Of a stretch of DNA of 62,697 bases, positions 41,276-50,849 are shown piece by piece. This DNA is from a bacterium (GTDB taxonomy: Bacteria; Spirochaetota; Leptospiria; Leptospirales; Leptonemataceae): the NCBI GenBank assembly GCA_024742665.1, contig JANSYA010000017.1, forward strand, positions 1-62,697, read 5' to 3'. A program made the translations under genes and the position numbers. Numbering within the stretch: the stretch's first letter is position 1; each line of letters starts with the position of its first letter. The notes below the pieces were generated by a model. That model saw nothing but the letters and a program-made list of their open reading frames with translations, was not told the origin of the DNA and made no database searches.

Positions 41276-44200
41276 ATGCGATCATTCCCCTGGAAACACT
41301 TTTTTTTGATAGCAGGCCTGACCCGCTCCGTCTGTCTCGGGAGTCTGGTCGGTCTGCTGGCGGCGGCCGGATCTCTGAATGCAGCGCCCGCCCGGGTGCC
41401 GGATGCCGACGCTCCGATCAGCCCAGCAGACCCGGACCGGAACGATCACTATGACCGCGACGATTGGTCCGATCTGGAACGAGTCGCGCCCTACGGCAGC
41501 GAAAAAGAGGAGAAGTATCGCGTCAACGCGCTGGTCGTTGAGGAAGAATTCTGGGAAGATCACTACTCCCTGGGAGTGCTCGGTCTGTTTCGCTACACCG
41601 ACTATCCCGCCTTTCGCAGCCTGAGCGTCCTGCCGTTTTATTCCAGCCTGCGCGCGAAAAACGATCCGCGACGATCGCGGTGGGTGCTGCCATTCTACTA
41701 CTCTTCTTTCGACGGCGAAAACTATTTTCAAATTACGCCGCTCAGCTTTCGCAGATTCGATACGAACGACAACGGCTTCGGCGTCTTCGGCTTTCTGTAC
41801 ATCGCCGGCCAGAGCGACACCGAAACTTCGCACAAGCTGCTGCCCGTATTTACGATGTCGCGCGATTTGGAGGACGAGTCCTTTTCCCTGGGCATCCTGC
41901 CGGTGTTTTTTGCGTACTCCGGACGCGATGAATTTTCTCTGATCGCGCCGGTAGCCTATTATAGCGCGGCCCCTGGCCGGAGCACGACAGCTTCGCCACT
42001 GCACTTCTATCATCGAAGCGAAACATCCGCGGGCGAAACGAGCACGATTATCGCGCCTGGGTTTTACGATCATCGCGCAAGCAGCTCGCCGGGCGATTCC
42101 GGCGCCGCCCGCACCGAGTCTTTCGCATCGCTGATCGGCCCCCTGTGGCGTTCCAGGGATAATGTGAACGGCGCGGGCGATGCGGACTGGCATCTGCTGC
42201 CTTTTTATCTTTCGTTTGAGCGGCACTCCAGCTCGACGACCGAGTTGGACGAAGATGAAATTGTCTCTGTCCGTGTCTCTGAGGGAAAGGGCGAATACGA
42301 AGACGCGCCAATCATCGGCGAAAGCGACCATCGCACGATTTCCAGGACGCGCTGGATTCCCCCGCTGCTCACCTACTCCGGGAATTCGCAGCAGCGACGC
42401 AAGCAGGGCGACCTTCGCACCGATCGGATCGTCAGTCCGCTGTTTTATTATCACGATCATGTGGATCGCCAGGGCACGGAGATCGACTATCGCACGACGC
42501 TCTGGTTTCCGCTGCCGCTCCCTCTGCACTATCGCAGCGACGACAGCGACGAAGGCAGCGCTCGACTGTACGGCCCGCTGTACTATGCCCACGATCGCAA
42601 CGGCGAACTGGAGGCCCTGACCGCGGCGCCGATCTTCTTTTATAAGCCGAATGATTATCTGCACGTGGCGCCGCTTTATTTTCAAACCCGACACGACGAA
42701 GACGGCCACCGATCTTTTAGTCTCTTGCATTACGCCCACATTCAGGAGCGCAATACGCCCGAAGAACGCGGCGTTGTGTGGGCCGGCCCGTACTATCGCA
42801 GCTACAACCAGGCCAGCGAACGCCACTACGCGCATCTCGCGCCGCTGTACTTTTCCTGGGATACGCCCGAAAGCGAATTCAATCTGGCGCTGCCGGCGTA
42901 CGTGCGCTATCGCAGCGCCAATCGCTATATTCATATTAATGCGGCGGGGATTTCCATCACCCGTGAACGCCTGCCGATTCCGCGTCTGGGCCGCAACGAT
43001 GAGAAGGAGTGGTACTTCGAACAGGACGTCGCGCTGTTTTATAATCTCTTTCGCCTGTCGACCCGCGTAACGCTGAGCGCGACCGACGACCGCTCCGGCG
43101 ATCCCGAAAACGAAAACATCGCGACGCTGGAATTTCCCGAAGCGGATTTTAGCGGCGAAAATTCCGGCGTAGATGCACCCGGCGTTTCCGAGAATGTTTC
43201 CGATCATGACCTGGACGCGGGCGATCATGATCGCACTGTTTCGCGCGAAAATTCCCGCAACTACTGGGGTGTGCAGTCTTTATACGGCATGCTCGCCTAC
43301 GAACAGGCCGACTCCCGACGACACTTTCGCATTCTGCCGCTCTCCTGGTTCACCTGGGACACCGCCTCCGACGACCGCGTGTATATGGTGCCCGGCGGTT
43401 TTCTATCGTATAAAGACGAGCGTGCGGACGAAGAATACTTCGCGCTCTTTCCGGCCTTCGCGCCGCTGTACGGCTACCAGCGCCAGGGGGAATCCTTTAC
43501 GGAAGCCTATCTCGGTCTGGCCTATATTCGCGAGCACGACGCCGAAAGCGAAACGCGTGAGCATTCGATTCTATGGCCGCTGGTCAATTTCCATTCGTCG
43601 CCGCAAAGATCCGGCGGTCGCGTTCTGCCCTTGTTCTGGCACCGCACTGACCGCAGCGATCTTGAGAACGAGCCCGGCGGCGAGATCGCAACGACCGTCG
43701 CGCCTTTCTATTTTTCGCGCACGAAAGACTTCGTTTCGAAAGATTCCGCCTCGGGCTGGTCGAATCACGATCGTTCGACGCTGCGCATTTCGCCGCTGTT
43801 TTTCTTCGCTTCGAATCTGAACGTGAGCCATGCGAGCGCCGCTGGCGATATTGGCGAAAAAATCGGCGCGGTCCGCCGCGAGTCCACTTTGATTCTGCCG
43901 GCGCCCGGCCTCTATTTGAGAAATTCCGATCGCGATGCGAGCTATAGCTGGCTGGGCCTGGTCGGTCTGTTTTACGAGCGGCAAGCGGATAGCGACGACT
44001 CGATGGAATTCAGCGCCGGCTATCTGGCGCCGATTCTTTTTTACAAAAAGGACGCGTACGCGCATCTGGCGCCCCTCTATTTCAGCCTGCGAAATTCCGA
44101 AGGCTCGGCCGCGACCTATTTCGGACCCGGCTATTATTACGATCGAAACGGCGACGATCACGAGACCCTGATCTTACCCGGAATCTATCGCAGCCGCTCC

Positions 44201-45121
44201 GGCGAACAAAGGTACACCAATCTATTATTAGCGGCGAGCTGGGAGACCGACGGCGAACGCGGCCTGGAAACGGCCGGGCTGCTGCCTGTATTTTCGATTC
44301 GTCCGGACTACGGCGATCCGGATCGCGACTTTCATTTTTACGCCTTCCCTTTTTACTACGGCCGGGAGGCGTACGACAATTCGCTTTCGATGCATCTTCT
44401 GCCGGGCATTTTCAGCTGGTATGTACCGGGCGCAACGGAATCCGAGGCGGGGGATTTCAGCCTCTTCGCCGCCGGCCTGTACATCCGCCGATCGCCCGAC
44501 TATTCGCGCGACAATTTCCTGTACCTGATCGATCGCGTGGCCGAAGGCGATGAAAATCGTTCCTACGGTTTGCTGCTCGACAGCGTAAATTACTCCAGCG
44601 AAGCCCACGCGCGCAGTTTCGATCTGGTTTATGGCTATCTGGCCGGGCTTTCGCATCGCGACGACGGCGAATACGATCGCAGCTTTAAGGCCAATCTACT
44701 GTGGCTGACTCACGAAAGCCGCCCGGATTATTTCCACAACAGCTTCTTACCGGTATGGTGGTACGATCGCGAAGGCGAAGATACCGAGTGGGCCTTCGCC
44801 CCGCTCCTGAGCGGCGGGTGGCACGAAGGCTCCGAAACCACGCGCCTCCTGGGCGGCGGCGCGCTGTATTATGAAACGTCGGACACGGCGAGCCGCGACT
44901 ATACCCGGGCGGTGCTGATGGGCGTCCTGTACAGCGACATAGGCCGCAGCGAACGGGGCTACCGATCCCGGGGCAGCCTGTGGAGTTATCTCTGGCAGTA
45001 CCAGTCCGAAAGCGAATCGGACTTTCAAAAATTTTCCGTGCTGAAATTCGTTTACAGCAAAACCCGGCACGCAGGCAAAACCAGCACGCGAATCTTCGGC
45101 ATTCGCGTGCATGAATCCTGA
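41276..45121 (+). CDS. Giant secreted aromatic-repeat protein
   Basis: A 1281-residue protein with a signal peptide (FLIAGLTRSVCLGSLVGLLA). The rest is one long array of beta-strand repeats of roughly 20-25 residues, each centred on a hydrophobic-Pro-aromatic motif: SVLPFYSSL, WVLPFYYSSF, KLLPVFTMSR, HLAPLYFS, FGPGYYYDR, LILPGIYRSR, YAFPFYYGRE. Loops are rich in Asp, Ser, Arg and Glu, and contain DRNGD or DHDR stretches that could bind calcium. The regularity suggests a beta-solenoid or outer-membrane barrel-like structure. The family is not recognised. It ends convergent to 45160..45840. Confidence 0.75.
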   Translation: MRSFPWKHFFLIAGLTRSVCLGSLVGLLAAAGSLNAAPARVPDADAPISPADPDRNDHYDRDDWSDLERVAPYGSEKEEKYRVNALVVEEEFWEDHYSLGVLGLFRYTDYPAFRSLSVLPFYSSLRAKNDPRRSRWVLPFYYSSFDGENYFQITPLSFRRFDTNDNGFGVFGFLYIAGQSDTETSHKLLPVFTMSRDLEDESFSLGILPVFFAYSGRDEFSLIAPVAYYSAAPGRSTTASPLHFYHRSETSAGETSTIIAPGFYDHRASSSPGDSGAARTESFASLIGPLWRSRDNVNGAGDADWHLLPFYLSFERHSSSTTELDEDEIVSVRVSEGKGEYEDAPIIGESDHRTISRTRWIPPLLTYSGNSQQRRKQGDLRTDRIVSPLFYYHDHVDRQGTEIDYRTTLWFPLPLPLHYRSDDSDEGSARLYGPLYYAHDRNGELEALTAAPIFFYKPNDYLHVAPLYFQTRHDEDGHRSFSLLHYAHIQERNTPEERGVVWAGPYYRSYNQASERHYAHLAPLYFSWDTPESEFNLALPAYVRYRSANRYIHINAAGISITRERLPIPRLGRNDEKEWYFEQDVALFYNLFRLSTRVTLSATDDRSGDPENENIATLEFPEADFSGENSGVDAPGVSENVSDHDLDAGDHDRTVSRENSRNYWGVQSLYGMLAYEQADSRRHFRILPLSWFTWDTASDDRVYMVPGGFLSYKDERADEEYFALFPAFAPLYGYQRQGESFTEAYLGLAYIREHDAESETREHSILWPLVNFHSSPQRSGGRVLPLFWHRTDRSDLENEPGGEIATTVAPFYFSRTKDFVSKDSASGWSNHDRSTLRISPLFFFASNLNVSHASAAGDIGEKIGAVRRESTLILPAPGLYLRNSDRDASYSWLGLVGLFYERQADSDDSMEFSAGYLAPILFYKKDAYAHLAPLYFSLRNSEGSAATYFGPGYYYDRNGDDHETLILPGIYRSRSGEQRYTNLLLAASWETDGERGLETAGLLPVFSIRPDYGDPDRDFHFYAFPFYYGREAYDNSLSMHLLPGIFSWYVPGATESEAGDFSLFAAGLYIRRSPDYSRDNFLYLIDRVAEGDENRSYGLLLDSVNYSSEAHARSFDLVYGYLAGLSHRDDGEYDRSFKANLLWLTHESRPDYFHNSFLPVWWYDREGEDTEWAFAPLLSGGWHEGSETTRLLGGGALYYETSDTASRDYTRAVLMGVLYSDIGRSERGYRSRGSLWSYLWQYQSESESDFQKFSVLKFVYSKTRHAGKTSTRIFGIRVHES

Positions 45122-45159
45122 GGCCGGAGGCTAACTCCCGGCTATAGCAAATTAGCGAG

Positions 45160-45840
45160 TCAGGGCGACTTCAGCATTGTTTCCCAGGGCGTGCCGGCCC
45201 AATCGTCGGCGACGTCGGCTTGCATTTCGTTAACCACCGGCTCGCTTCGATCGACGATCGTAACGTCCTGCACAACCGAAATAGCGTCGCCGAAGATCAG
45301 CATGCGCGCGCCGCTTTCGAGCACGCCGGACTCTCCCCAGACCTGCGAGGCGCTGGAAGCGATGCGATCGGCGTAGTACTGAGCGTGCTCATCCGCCGGC
45401 ATAATTCGCGTTGAGTTCGTTCTCAAGTCGACGATTCCCAGATAGTTGACCTTGCCGGCCTCGATCGTGAATTCCGTTTTCTTAATACTCTGCAGACTGA
45501 AAAAAGTATAGCGAACCTGCTTTCTGTTATTGCTGGCGAGCAGGTCTTTGAAGCCGACGATCGCGTAGCGGCCCGGGGCCGCGTTCAACATATAGACTCG
45601 CGAACCGTTGAAATAGGTGGATTTGAGAAATTTCGTGGTCTTGTAGTTTTTGGCTTCATCAAGGTTGATAAAGTAGATCTCGTCCGCGTATTCGTTCGGG
45701 CCGATCGGCGTTTTCAGACGAACGGTAGCGACTCCGGCGGCGCTATCCGCGTTCTGCGGACTGACGGGGGGCAAAGTGCGGCACGCGAACAGTGCCAGCA
45801 TGATTGGGATCCAGGCGAGGTGTTTCATATTGTGTTTCAT
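45160..45840 (-). CDS. Lipoprotein, unknown function
   Basis: A 226-residue protein with signal peptide and lipobox LALFAC (residues KHLAWIPIMLALFACRTLPP). ATG 45840 or 45828 may be used. The mature domain begins as a beta-sandwich (ATVRLKTPIGPNEYADEIYF, NAAPGRYAIVGFKDLLASNN) of the kind seen in leptospiral DUF-type lipoproteins. The C-terminal third is helical. It probably sits at the outer membrane. Confidence 0.7.
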   Translation of the reverse strand: MKHNMKHLAWIPIMLALFACRTLPPVSPQNADSAAGVATVRLKTPIGPNEYADEIYFINLDEAKNYKTTKFLKSTYFNGSRVYMLNAAPGRYAIVGFKDLLASNNRKQVRYTFFSLQSIKKTEFTIEAGKVNYLGIVDLRTNSTRIMPADEHAQYYADRIASSASQVWGESGVLESGARMLIFGDAISVVQDVTIVDRSEPVVNEMQADVADDWAGTPWETMLKSP

Positions 45841-45913
45841 CCCATTCGCCGGAAAAATCACACAACACTTTTATTAAGTTTTTTTAGGTATATGCGGTTT
45901 GCCCTGCGATCTC

Positions 45914-46906
45914 TTACCAACTGCCGCTCGCACCGCCGCCGCCGAAACTGCCGCCTCCGCCGCTCCAGGAGCCGGACGATCCCGAGCTGAAACTGGAACC
46001 GCCGGAAGATCCGGAGTAGCCGCTGCTGCTGTAGCCGGAGCTGGAAGAACCTGAGTATGCGCTGGAACCCGCGCCGCCCTCACTGTTGTGAATCGCCGCA
46101 TAAAAGACGGAGTAGAGCAGCCCGTAGGGCACGAGAAAACCGGCAGCGACCAGGAGATGCTCGGCATGTAAAAAGATCGCGATCAGGCCGCCGACGATAC
46201 CAATCGCAAGCGCGGGCGCCAGCAGCCCCCGGACGAAACGCCTGCGCGCCAGTCCGAAAATTCCCGCGGCAAGCATGGCGATAAACACAAAGGGCATATA
46301 GTAGTCGTCGACGCTGCGCCTGTGCTCCAGCATCCACGCGTCGGCCCGTTCTTTCCAGCCGGGCGGCGGCAGAGCTTCCGGATCGATGCGCGCGATCAAA
46401 GCCTGCGCCCCGGCTTCCAGGCCGCCGCCGTAGTCTCCGGCTCGAAAGCGCGGCACGATTTCTTCGGTGATAATGCGCTTCGCGATCGCGTCGGGCACGG
46501 CGCCCTCCAGACCGTAGCCGACTTCAATGCGCAGACGTCGATCGCGAATGGCCGCCAGCACAATCACGCCGTCGTCCACGCCCGCTCGACCGATGCGCCA
46601 GGCCTCCGCCACTCGCAGCGTATAAGCTTCGATGCTTTCCGGGCCGGTCGTATTGACGATCACGAAGGCCAGCTGGGATCCCTTGCGCTGTTCTAAGCTC
46701 GCCGAAATTTCGTGCAGCCGCTGCTTCGCTGCGATATCCAGCACCTGCGCCGCATCGCTCACGCGCGATCCCGCCGGCGGCAGCGGCACGAGATCGCCCT
46801 GAGCCTGAAGGCCCGCGAGACTGAATAAGACGATCGCAAAAGATGCCGGGAGCATGCAGGCGAAGCGTCGGAGAGCGACGCGTGCGTCATTTAGAATAAA
46901 TCGCAT
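45914..46906 (-). CDS. TPM-domain membrane protein (YgcG-like)
   Basis: A 330-residue protein: signal peptide (MLPASFAIVLFSLAGLQAQG), then a TPM domain at about 45-170 (VSDAAQVLDIAAKQRLHEIS, AWRIGRAGVDDGVIVLAAIR, IEVGYGLEGAVPDAIAKRII), two to three membrane helices at about 205-270, and a 50-residue Gly/Ser-rich tail. TPM proteins of this layout are anchored outside the cytoplasmic membrane and are linked to cofactor or photosystem repair in plants; the bacterial role is unclear. Gly/Ser tails of this kind are usual for the family. Confidence 0.88.
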   Translation of the reverse strand: MRFILNDARVALRRFACMLPASFAIVLFSLAGLQAQGDLVPLPPAGSRVSDAAQVLDIAAKQRLHEISASLEQRKGSQLAFVIVNTTGPESIEAYTLRVAEAWRIGRAGVDDGVIVLAAIRDRRLRIEVGYGLEGAVPDAIAKRIITEEIVPRFRAGDYGGGLEAGAQALIARIDPEALPPPGWKERADAWMLEHRRSVDDYYMPFVFIAMLAAGIFGLARRRFVRGLLAPALAIGIVGGLIAIFLHAEHLLVAAGFLVPYGLLYSVFYAAIHNSEGGAGSSAYSGSSSSGYSSSGYSGSSGGSSFSSGSSGSWSGGGGSFGGGGASGSW

Positions 46907-46975
46907 GCATGAAGAATCAGAAGCAACACGTAGAAACGCAAGTGGAATTCACGCAGCTGAGTCATCTACGAATCT

Positions 46976-49900
46976 TCAATCGCCAGCCGGCTCCGCTTCG
47001 GATTCGGCGCCCTTTACCTGGCGCAGGAGCGTCAGACTCAAGAGCGCGGCGATCATCGCGACGCCGGTGCAGACGACGGCGACGATCTGCATGCCGTCCA
47101 CGAAGGCCGGGCGCGCGACTGCCAGAAGCTGCGCCGCGGTTTCGGGCGGCAGCCTGCCCGCGACGTCGGCGGCGGCGCCGAGAGTATCGCGGGCGACGGC
47201 CAGACTCTCGGGCGACAGCGCGGCCTGATCGCCTGTGCGATAGGCTGCGTCGAAGGCGCCGCGATACAGGGCGACGCCGATGCTGCCCAGAATCGAGATG
47301 CCCAACGCCCCGCCCAACTCGGCCGCGGTTTCCGCGATGCCCGAGGCGGCCCCGGCCCGTTCCCGGGGCGCGGACGATACCGCAAGCTCCGTAGTCTGGG
47401 CGAAGACCGGCGCAAGCCCGAGAGAAATCAAAACCGATGCGGTCACGACGATGGCCAGACCGTACTCGCCGCCGACCTGACTGAGGATCGCGAGACCGAG
47501 GGCCGCGACGGCCAGGCTGCCGCCGACGATATAGGCCGGCCGCCGGCCGTGAAAGAAGCGCGTAACGGCGTTCGAGCTGACGATGAAGGCCAGGGCCGGC
47601 GGCACGGACCAGAGGCCGGCGACGAAAGGCGACAGCCCCAGCACTAACTGCAAATACTGGGCGACGAATAAAAAATATCCGAAGGCGACGAAGACGGTCA
47701 GAATATTGACGATTAACGCGGCGGTGAAAGCCGGGTTGCGAAAGAGCGCGACGTCGATCATCGGATCTTTTAGCGATCGCTGGCGGCGCACGAACCACAC
47801 GCCGAAGGCCAGGCCGATCAGCAGACCGAAGAGGGTCAAAAAGCTCAGGCCGCCCTGGGCGGTTTCTTTCACGGCGAATATAATCGGCAGGATCGCGAGC
47901 AGCGAAAGCGCGACGCTGGGCAAATCCGTGCGGCCGGCCTTCGGGTCGCGATACTCCGGCAATACGAAAGGACCGAGCAATAAGAGCAGCGCCATGACCG
48001 GCACCGCGAGCAAGAATACCGCGCCCCAGAAAAAGTATTCGAGCACAATGCCGCCGAGCACCGGGCCGATCGCGCTGCCGGCCGAGAAAGCCGAGATCCA
48101 CACGGCGATGGCGATGCCGCGTTCTTTTGGATCGTGGAACATATTAAAGATCAACGAAAGCGTCGAGGGAGCGAGAGTCGCCCCGGCGATGCCTAACAAT
48201 GCCCGGGTGAATATTAGCATCTCGGCGGAGTTCGAGAAGGCCGCGAGCACGGAGACCAGGCCGAAGCAGGCGGAACCGATCATCAGCAGCTTGCGCCGGC
48301 CGATGCGATCGCCGATCGAGCCCATCGTCACCAGGAATCCCGCGACCATGAAGCCGTAGATGTCGATGATCCACAGCAGCTGCGCGCCGGTCGGTCGCAG
48401 GTCCGCGCTCAGAGCCGGCACCGCCAGATGCAGCACGGTCAGGTCCATCACGTACAGCACGCAGGCGATGGCCAGCACCGCCAGGCCGATCCATTCCCGC
48501 GGGGTGGCTTTGCGCGCTGACGATTCGATGGCGCCTGCGGCGGGGTCTTCGCGCTCTGCGCCTTTCGCGAGATCGGTGGCCGGCTCTGCCTCCGGAGCCA
48601 GGTCGTGCGCAAGACCCGCCACCGACGCGGCTCCGGAGGCGTGCGCTTCGGGGCCGGCTCCGGACGACTTCGCTTCGGAACCGTTTGCGTATTCGCCGAC
48701 CGGACTCGAAGGACTCATTGAAAGCGGTGGAAGCGGCGCGCGCAGGATACGCCATGAAAGCGCGACGGCCAGCCAGATCAGCAGCGTCGCCCAGGCTGTC
48801 GCGGCCGCCGGACCGTTCTGAGCGAAAGGATAGCTCGCGAAGATCGTCGAATTTAATTGCTCCCCGGGACTCGCGTCCGTGAATTCCGCGATCAGCTCGC
48901 CCGCATAACGCGCGGCGTTGAAAGGCTGCTTGAGCGGCAGATAGTAACCTTCCTGGAAATCAATAAAGGCCAGGCTCTGTAGTAGCGCGATCAGCCCGCC
49001 GCAGACGCCGCCGACAATCAGGGCGATTCGCAGACGCGGCTGCGCGTCGCGCCAGATCGCCTGGACGCCCTGCGCCGCGATCCAGCCCATCAGCGGCAGC
49101 ACGCTGATCCAGTAGCGACCCGCGGGACAGTATCCGAGCAGCCAGTGGCTCTCTTCGCGCTGGAAGATACCGGACAAATTCGTAAGCAAAATCAGCGCGC
49201 CGGTCAGAACCGCGAGCACCCGATCGCGCCGGAACAATAAAACCAGACCGGGAAAGAAAAACACGATCAGCGGATTGAGCGCGAAGAGTCCGCGGTCGGC
49301 GTCGATCCAGTAGGTCCAATAGCGCGACCAGAAGTCGTAGATTACGATGGAATGATCTTTGTACGGGCCTTTGATAATATCGCCGTACAAGCTGTAGGCG
49401 AAGGCGGCGGCGAAAGCGGCGCCCGCGAACAGGATGCCGGCCAAAGTCAGCAGAAGCCGGGGCCTGTGTTGCATGAAATGTCGCTGTTTCCACAGCAGCG
49501 CCAATCCGCACAGCAGGGCCGCCGCGTTGAATTTCAGATTCAACAGCGGCAGAATCGCGATCAGCACGGCGGTAATTATTGCGTCGCGCGCCCCGGACTG
49601 CGCGCGCCAGATGCGAGTTACGATGAAAAACAAAAACAAGGCCCCGACGGTTTCGGGATAGATCTGATTCGTATACGCGAGAAAGGGCATGCCGGCGAAG
49701 ACGCACACCGTCGCAAGCAGCGCGAAGCCCGGCGAAGATTCGCGACGCACGGTTTGAAAAAACAGCGCCGTTAAAATCGCGCTGCAAATCAGGAATATCA
49801 GTTTGCCGGCGACGTAGGGATCGCTCTGCAGCCCGGCGAAGGCCGGCGCCATGAGCACCGCCAGTCCCGGGTAACGAGCGGTGACGCTTTCGCCCTCCCC

Positions 49901-50680
49901 GTCTGCATTGATTCGGACGGTGTGCGGATAGAGTTCACCGGGATAGTAGGTCTGGCGCAATTCGCCGGCGTAGTCGTCGTCCACGTCGTAGTCGCCGTCC
50001 TGACCGATCGACTGTGCGAGCACCATGTAGTGGGGTTCGTCTCCCGTGAGCGGGATCAGCGCGTTATCGTGGATCCAGAAATAGCCGGCGAAGGCGATGA
50101 TCAAGATCGCGAAGCTCTGTACCTGGCCGGCGGCCGATCTGCGAAATCCCGACAGCAGCCAGAGCAGCGCCGCGACGCCCGCGACGTACACCGCCCGCCG
50201 CGCGTTTTTATAATCGGAGGAAGGCAGCTGGTTCAACACCAGCCGTCCGGGCTCCGGCGCGGCCGGCGATATTGCTTTCGATCCGGAATTCAAAACGAAA
50301 CGCAATCGCACCGGGCCGCCGGGCGCCCGGACGATCAGCCTGGTAGATCCGGGCGGAACTTGAACTGCATCTTCTCGCTGATCGCCGTTTACGTAGAGAG
50401 TCAGCGTATAAGCACGCGCCGAGTGATTGTCCAGATTGAATCGCAGGCGGTCTTCGCCGCCGACGAAGAAGAGCCCGCTCGCGTCCGCATCGCGAAAGAC
50501 ACGGCCCTTTACGCTGCCGGCAAAATCCAGGCCATCGCCAGCGCCGACTGCCGCGACGCCCGCGACATCCGTGGACAGCTCGTGCGTATTCAGCGCGAAG
50601 CGTCCGGCGAAAACGACGGCCGCCAGCACGGCGGCGAGGCTGATGACTTTGAGCAGTGCGCGCAGATGTGTAATATTCAT
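46976..50680 (-). CDS. Fusion of a GT-C-like glycosyltransferase and an MFS (DHA2) transporter
   Basis: A 1234-residue polytopic protein from ATG 50680. Residues 1-645 contain an N-terminal helix, a beta-domain, and about ten membrane helices with LTGDEPHYMVLAQS at 211-224, the acidic loop typical of GT-C glycosyltransferases that use lipid-linked sugars. An 80-residue Ala/Glu/Ser linker follows. Residues 730-1234 are a 14-helix MFS drug:H+ antiporter of the DHA2 type: YVMDLTVLHLAVPALS, GSIGDRIGRRKLLMIG (motif A), and RALLGIAGATLAPSTLSLIF. No stop or frameshift lies between them. Possibly it makes and exports a glycoconjugate. Confidence 0.85.
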   Translation of the reverse strand: MNITHLRALLKVISLAAVLAAVVFAGRFALNTHELSTDVAGVAAVGAGDGLDFAGSVKGRVFRDADASGLFFVGGEDRLRFNLDNHSARAYTLTLYVNGDQREDAVQVPPGSTRLIVRAPGGPVRLRFVLNSGSKAISPAAPEPGRLVLNQLPSSDYKNARRAVYVAGVAALLWLLSGFRRSAAGQVQSFAILIIAFAGYFWIHDNALIPLTGDEPHYMVLAQSIGQDGDYDVDDDYAGELRQTYYPGELYPHTVRINADGEGESVTARYPGLAVLMAPAFAGLQSDPYVAGKLIFLICSAILTALFFQTVRRESSPGFALLATVCVFAGMPFLAYTNQIYPETVGALFLFFIVTRIWRAQSGARDAIITAVLIAILPLLNLKFNAAALLCGLALLWKQRHFMQHRPRLLLTLAGILFAGAAFAAAFAYSLYGDIIKGPYKDHSIVIYDFWSRYWTYWIDADRGLFALNPLIVFFFPGLVLLFRRDRVLAVLTGALILLTNLSGIFQREESHWLLGYCPAGRYWISVLPLMGWIAAQGVQAIWRDAQPRLRIALIVGGVCGGLIALLQSLAFIDFQEGYYLPLKQPFNAARYAGELIAEFTDASPGEQLNSTIFASYPFAQNGPAAATAWATLLIWLAVALSWRILRAPLPPLSMSPSSPVGEYANGSEAKSSGAGPEAHASGAASVAGLAHDLAPEAEPATDLAKGAEREDPAAGAIESSARKATPREWIGLAVLAIACVLYVMDLTVLHLAVPALSADLRPTGAQLLWIIDIYGFMVAGFLVTMGSIGDRIGRRKLLMIGSACFGLVSVLAAFSNSAEMLIFTRALLGIAGATLAPSTLSLIFNMFHDPKERGIAIAVWISAFSAGSAIGPVLGGIVLEYFFWGAVFLLAVPVMALLLLLGPFVLPEYRDPKAGRTDLPSVALSLLAILPIIFAVKETAQGGLSFLTLFGLLIGLAFGVWFVRRQRSLKDPMIDVALFRNPAFTAALIVNILTVFVAFGYFLFVAQYLQLVLGLSPFVAGLWSVPPALAFIVSSNAVTRFFHGRRPAYIVGGSLAVAALGLAILSQVGGEYGLAIVVTASVLISLGLAPVFAQTTELAVSSAPRERAGAASGIAETAAELGGALGISILGSIGVALYRGAFDAAYRTGDQAALSPESLAVARDTLGAAADVAGRLPPETAAQLLAVARPAFVDGMQIVAVVCTGVAMIAALLSLTLLRQVKGAESEAEPAGD

Positions 50681-50849
50681 GCGAAGGCTTCCAGACTTCG
50701 GCAGATTCAGGCGGGGCGGCCTGGAAGGCAATGCGCTTCTGTCTTAATTCTACCCGGCCGGTCCGTTGATTTATGGATTCGTTTCGCGTTTTAGATACGG
50801 CGGTCGGAATTTCATTGACTCCTTTTTATATGGGTTTCTGATTCCCGAT

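Noticed and set aside
41282..43228. 648-codon open frame antisense to the giant repeat protein
   Set aside because: It mirrors the codon periodicity of the GC-rich sense gene, is full of Arg/Ala/Ile patterns without domains, and has no ribosome-binding site. The sense frame has a signal peptide and repeats.
46962..48101. 379-codon frame overlapping the MFS half of the fusion protein
   Set aside because: Extremely Arg-rich, with no membrane or soluble domain; a shadow of the MFS frame.
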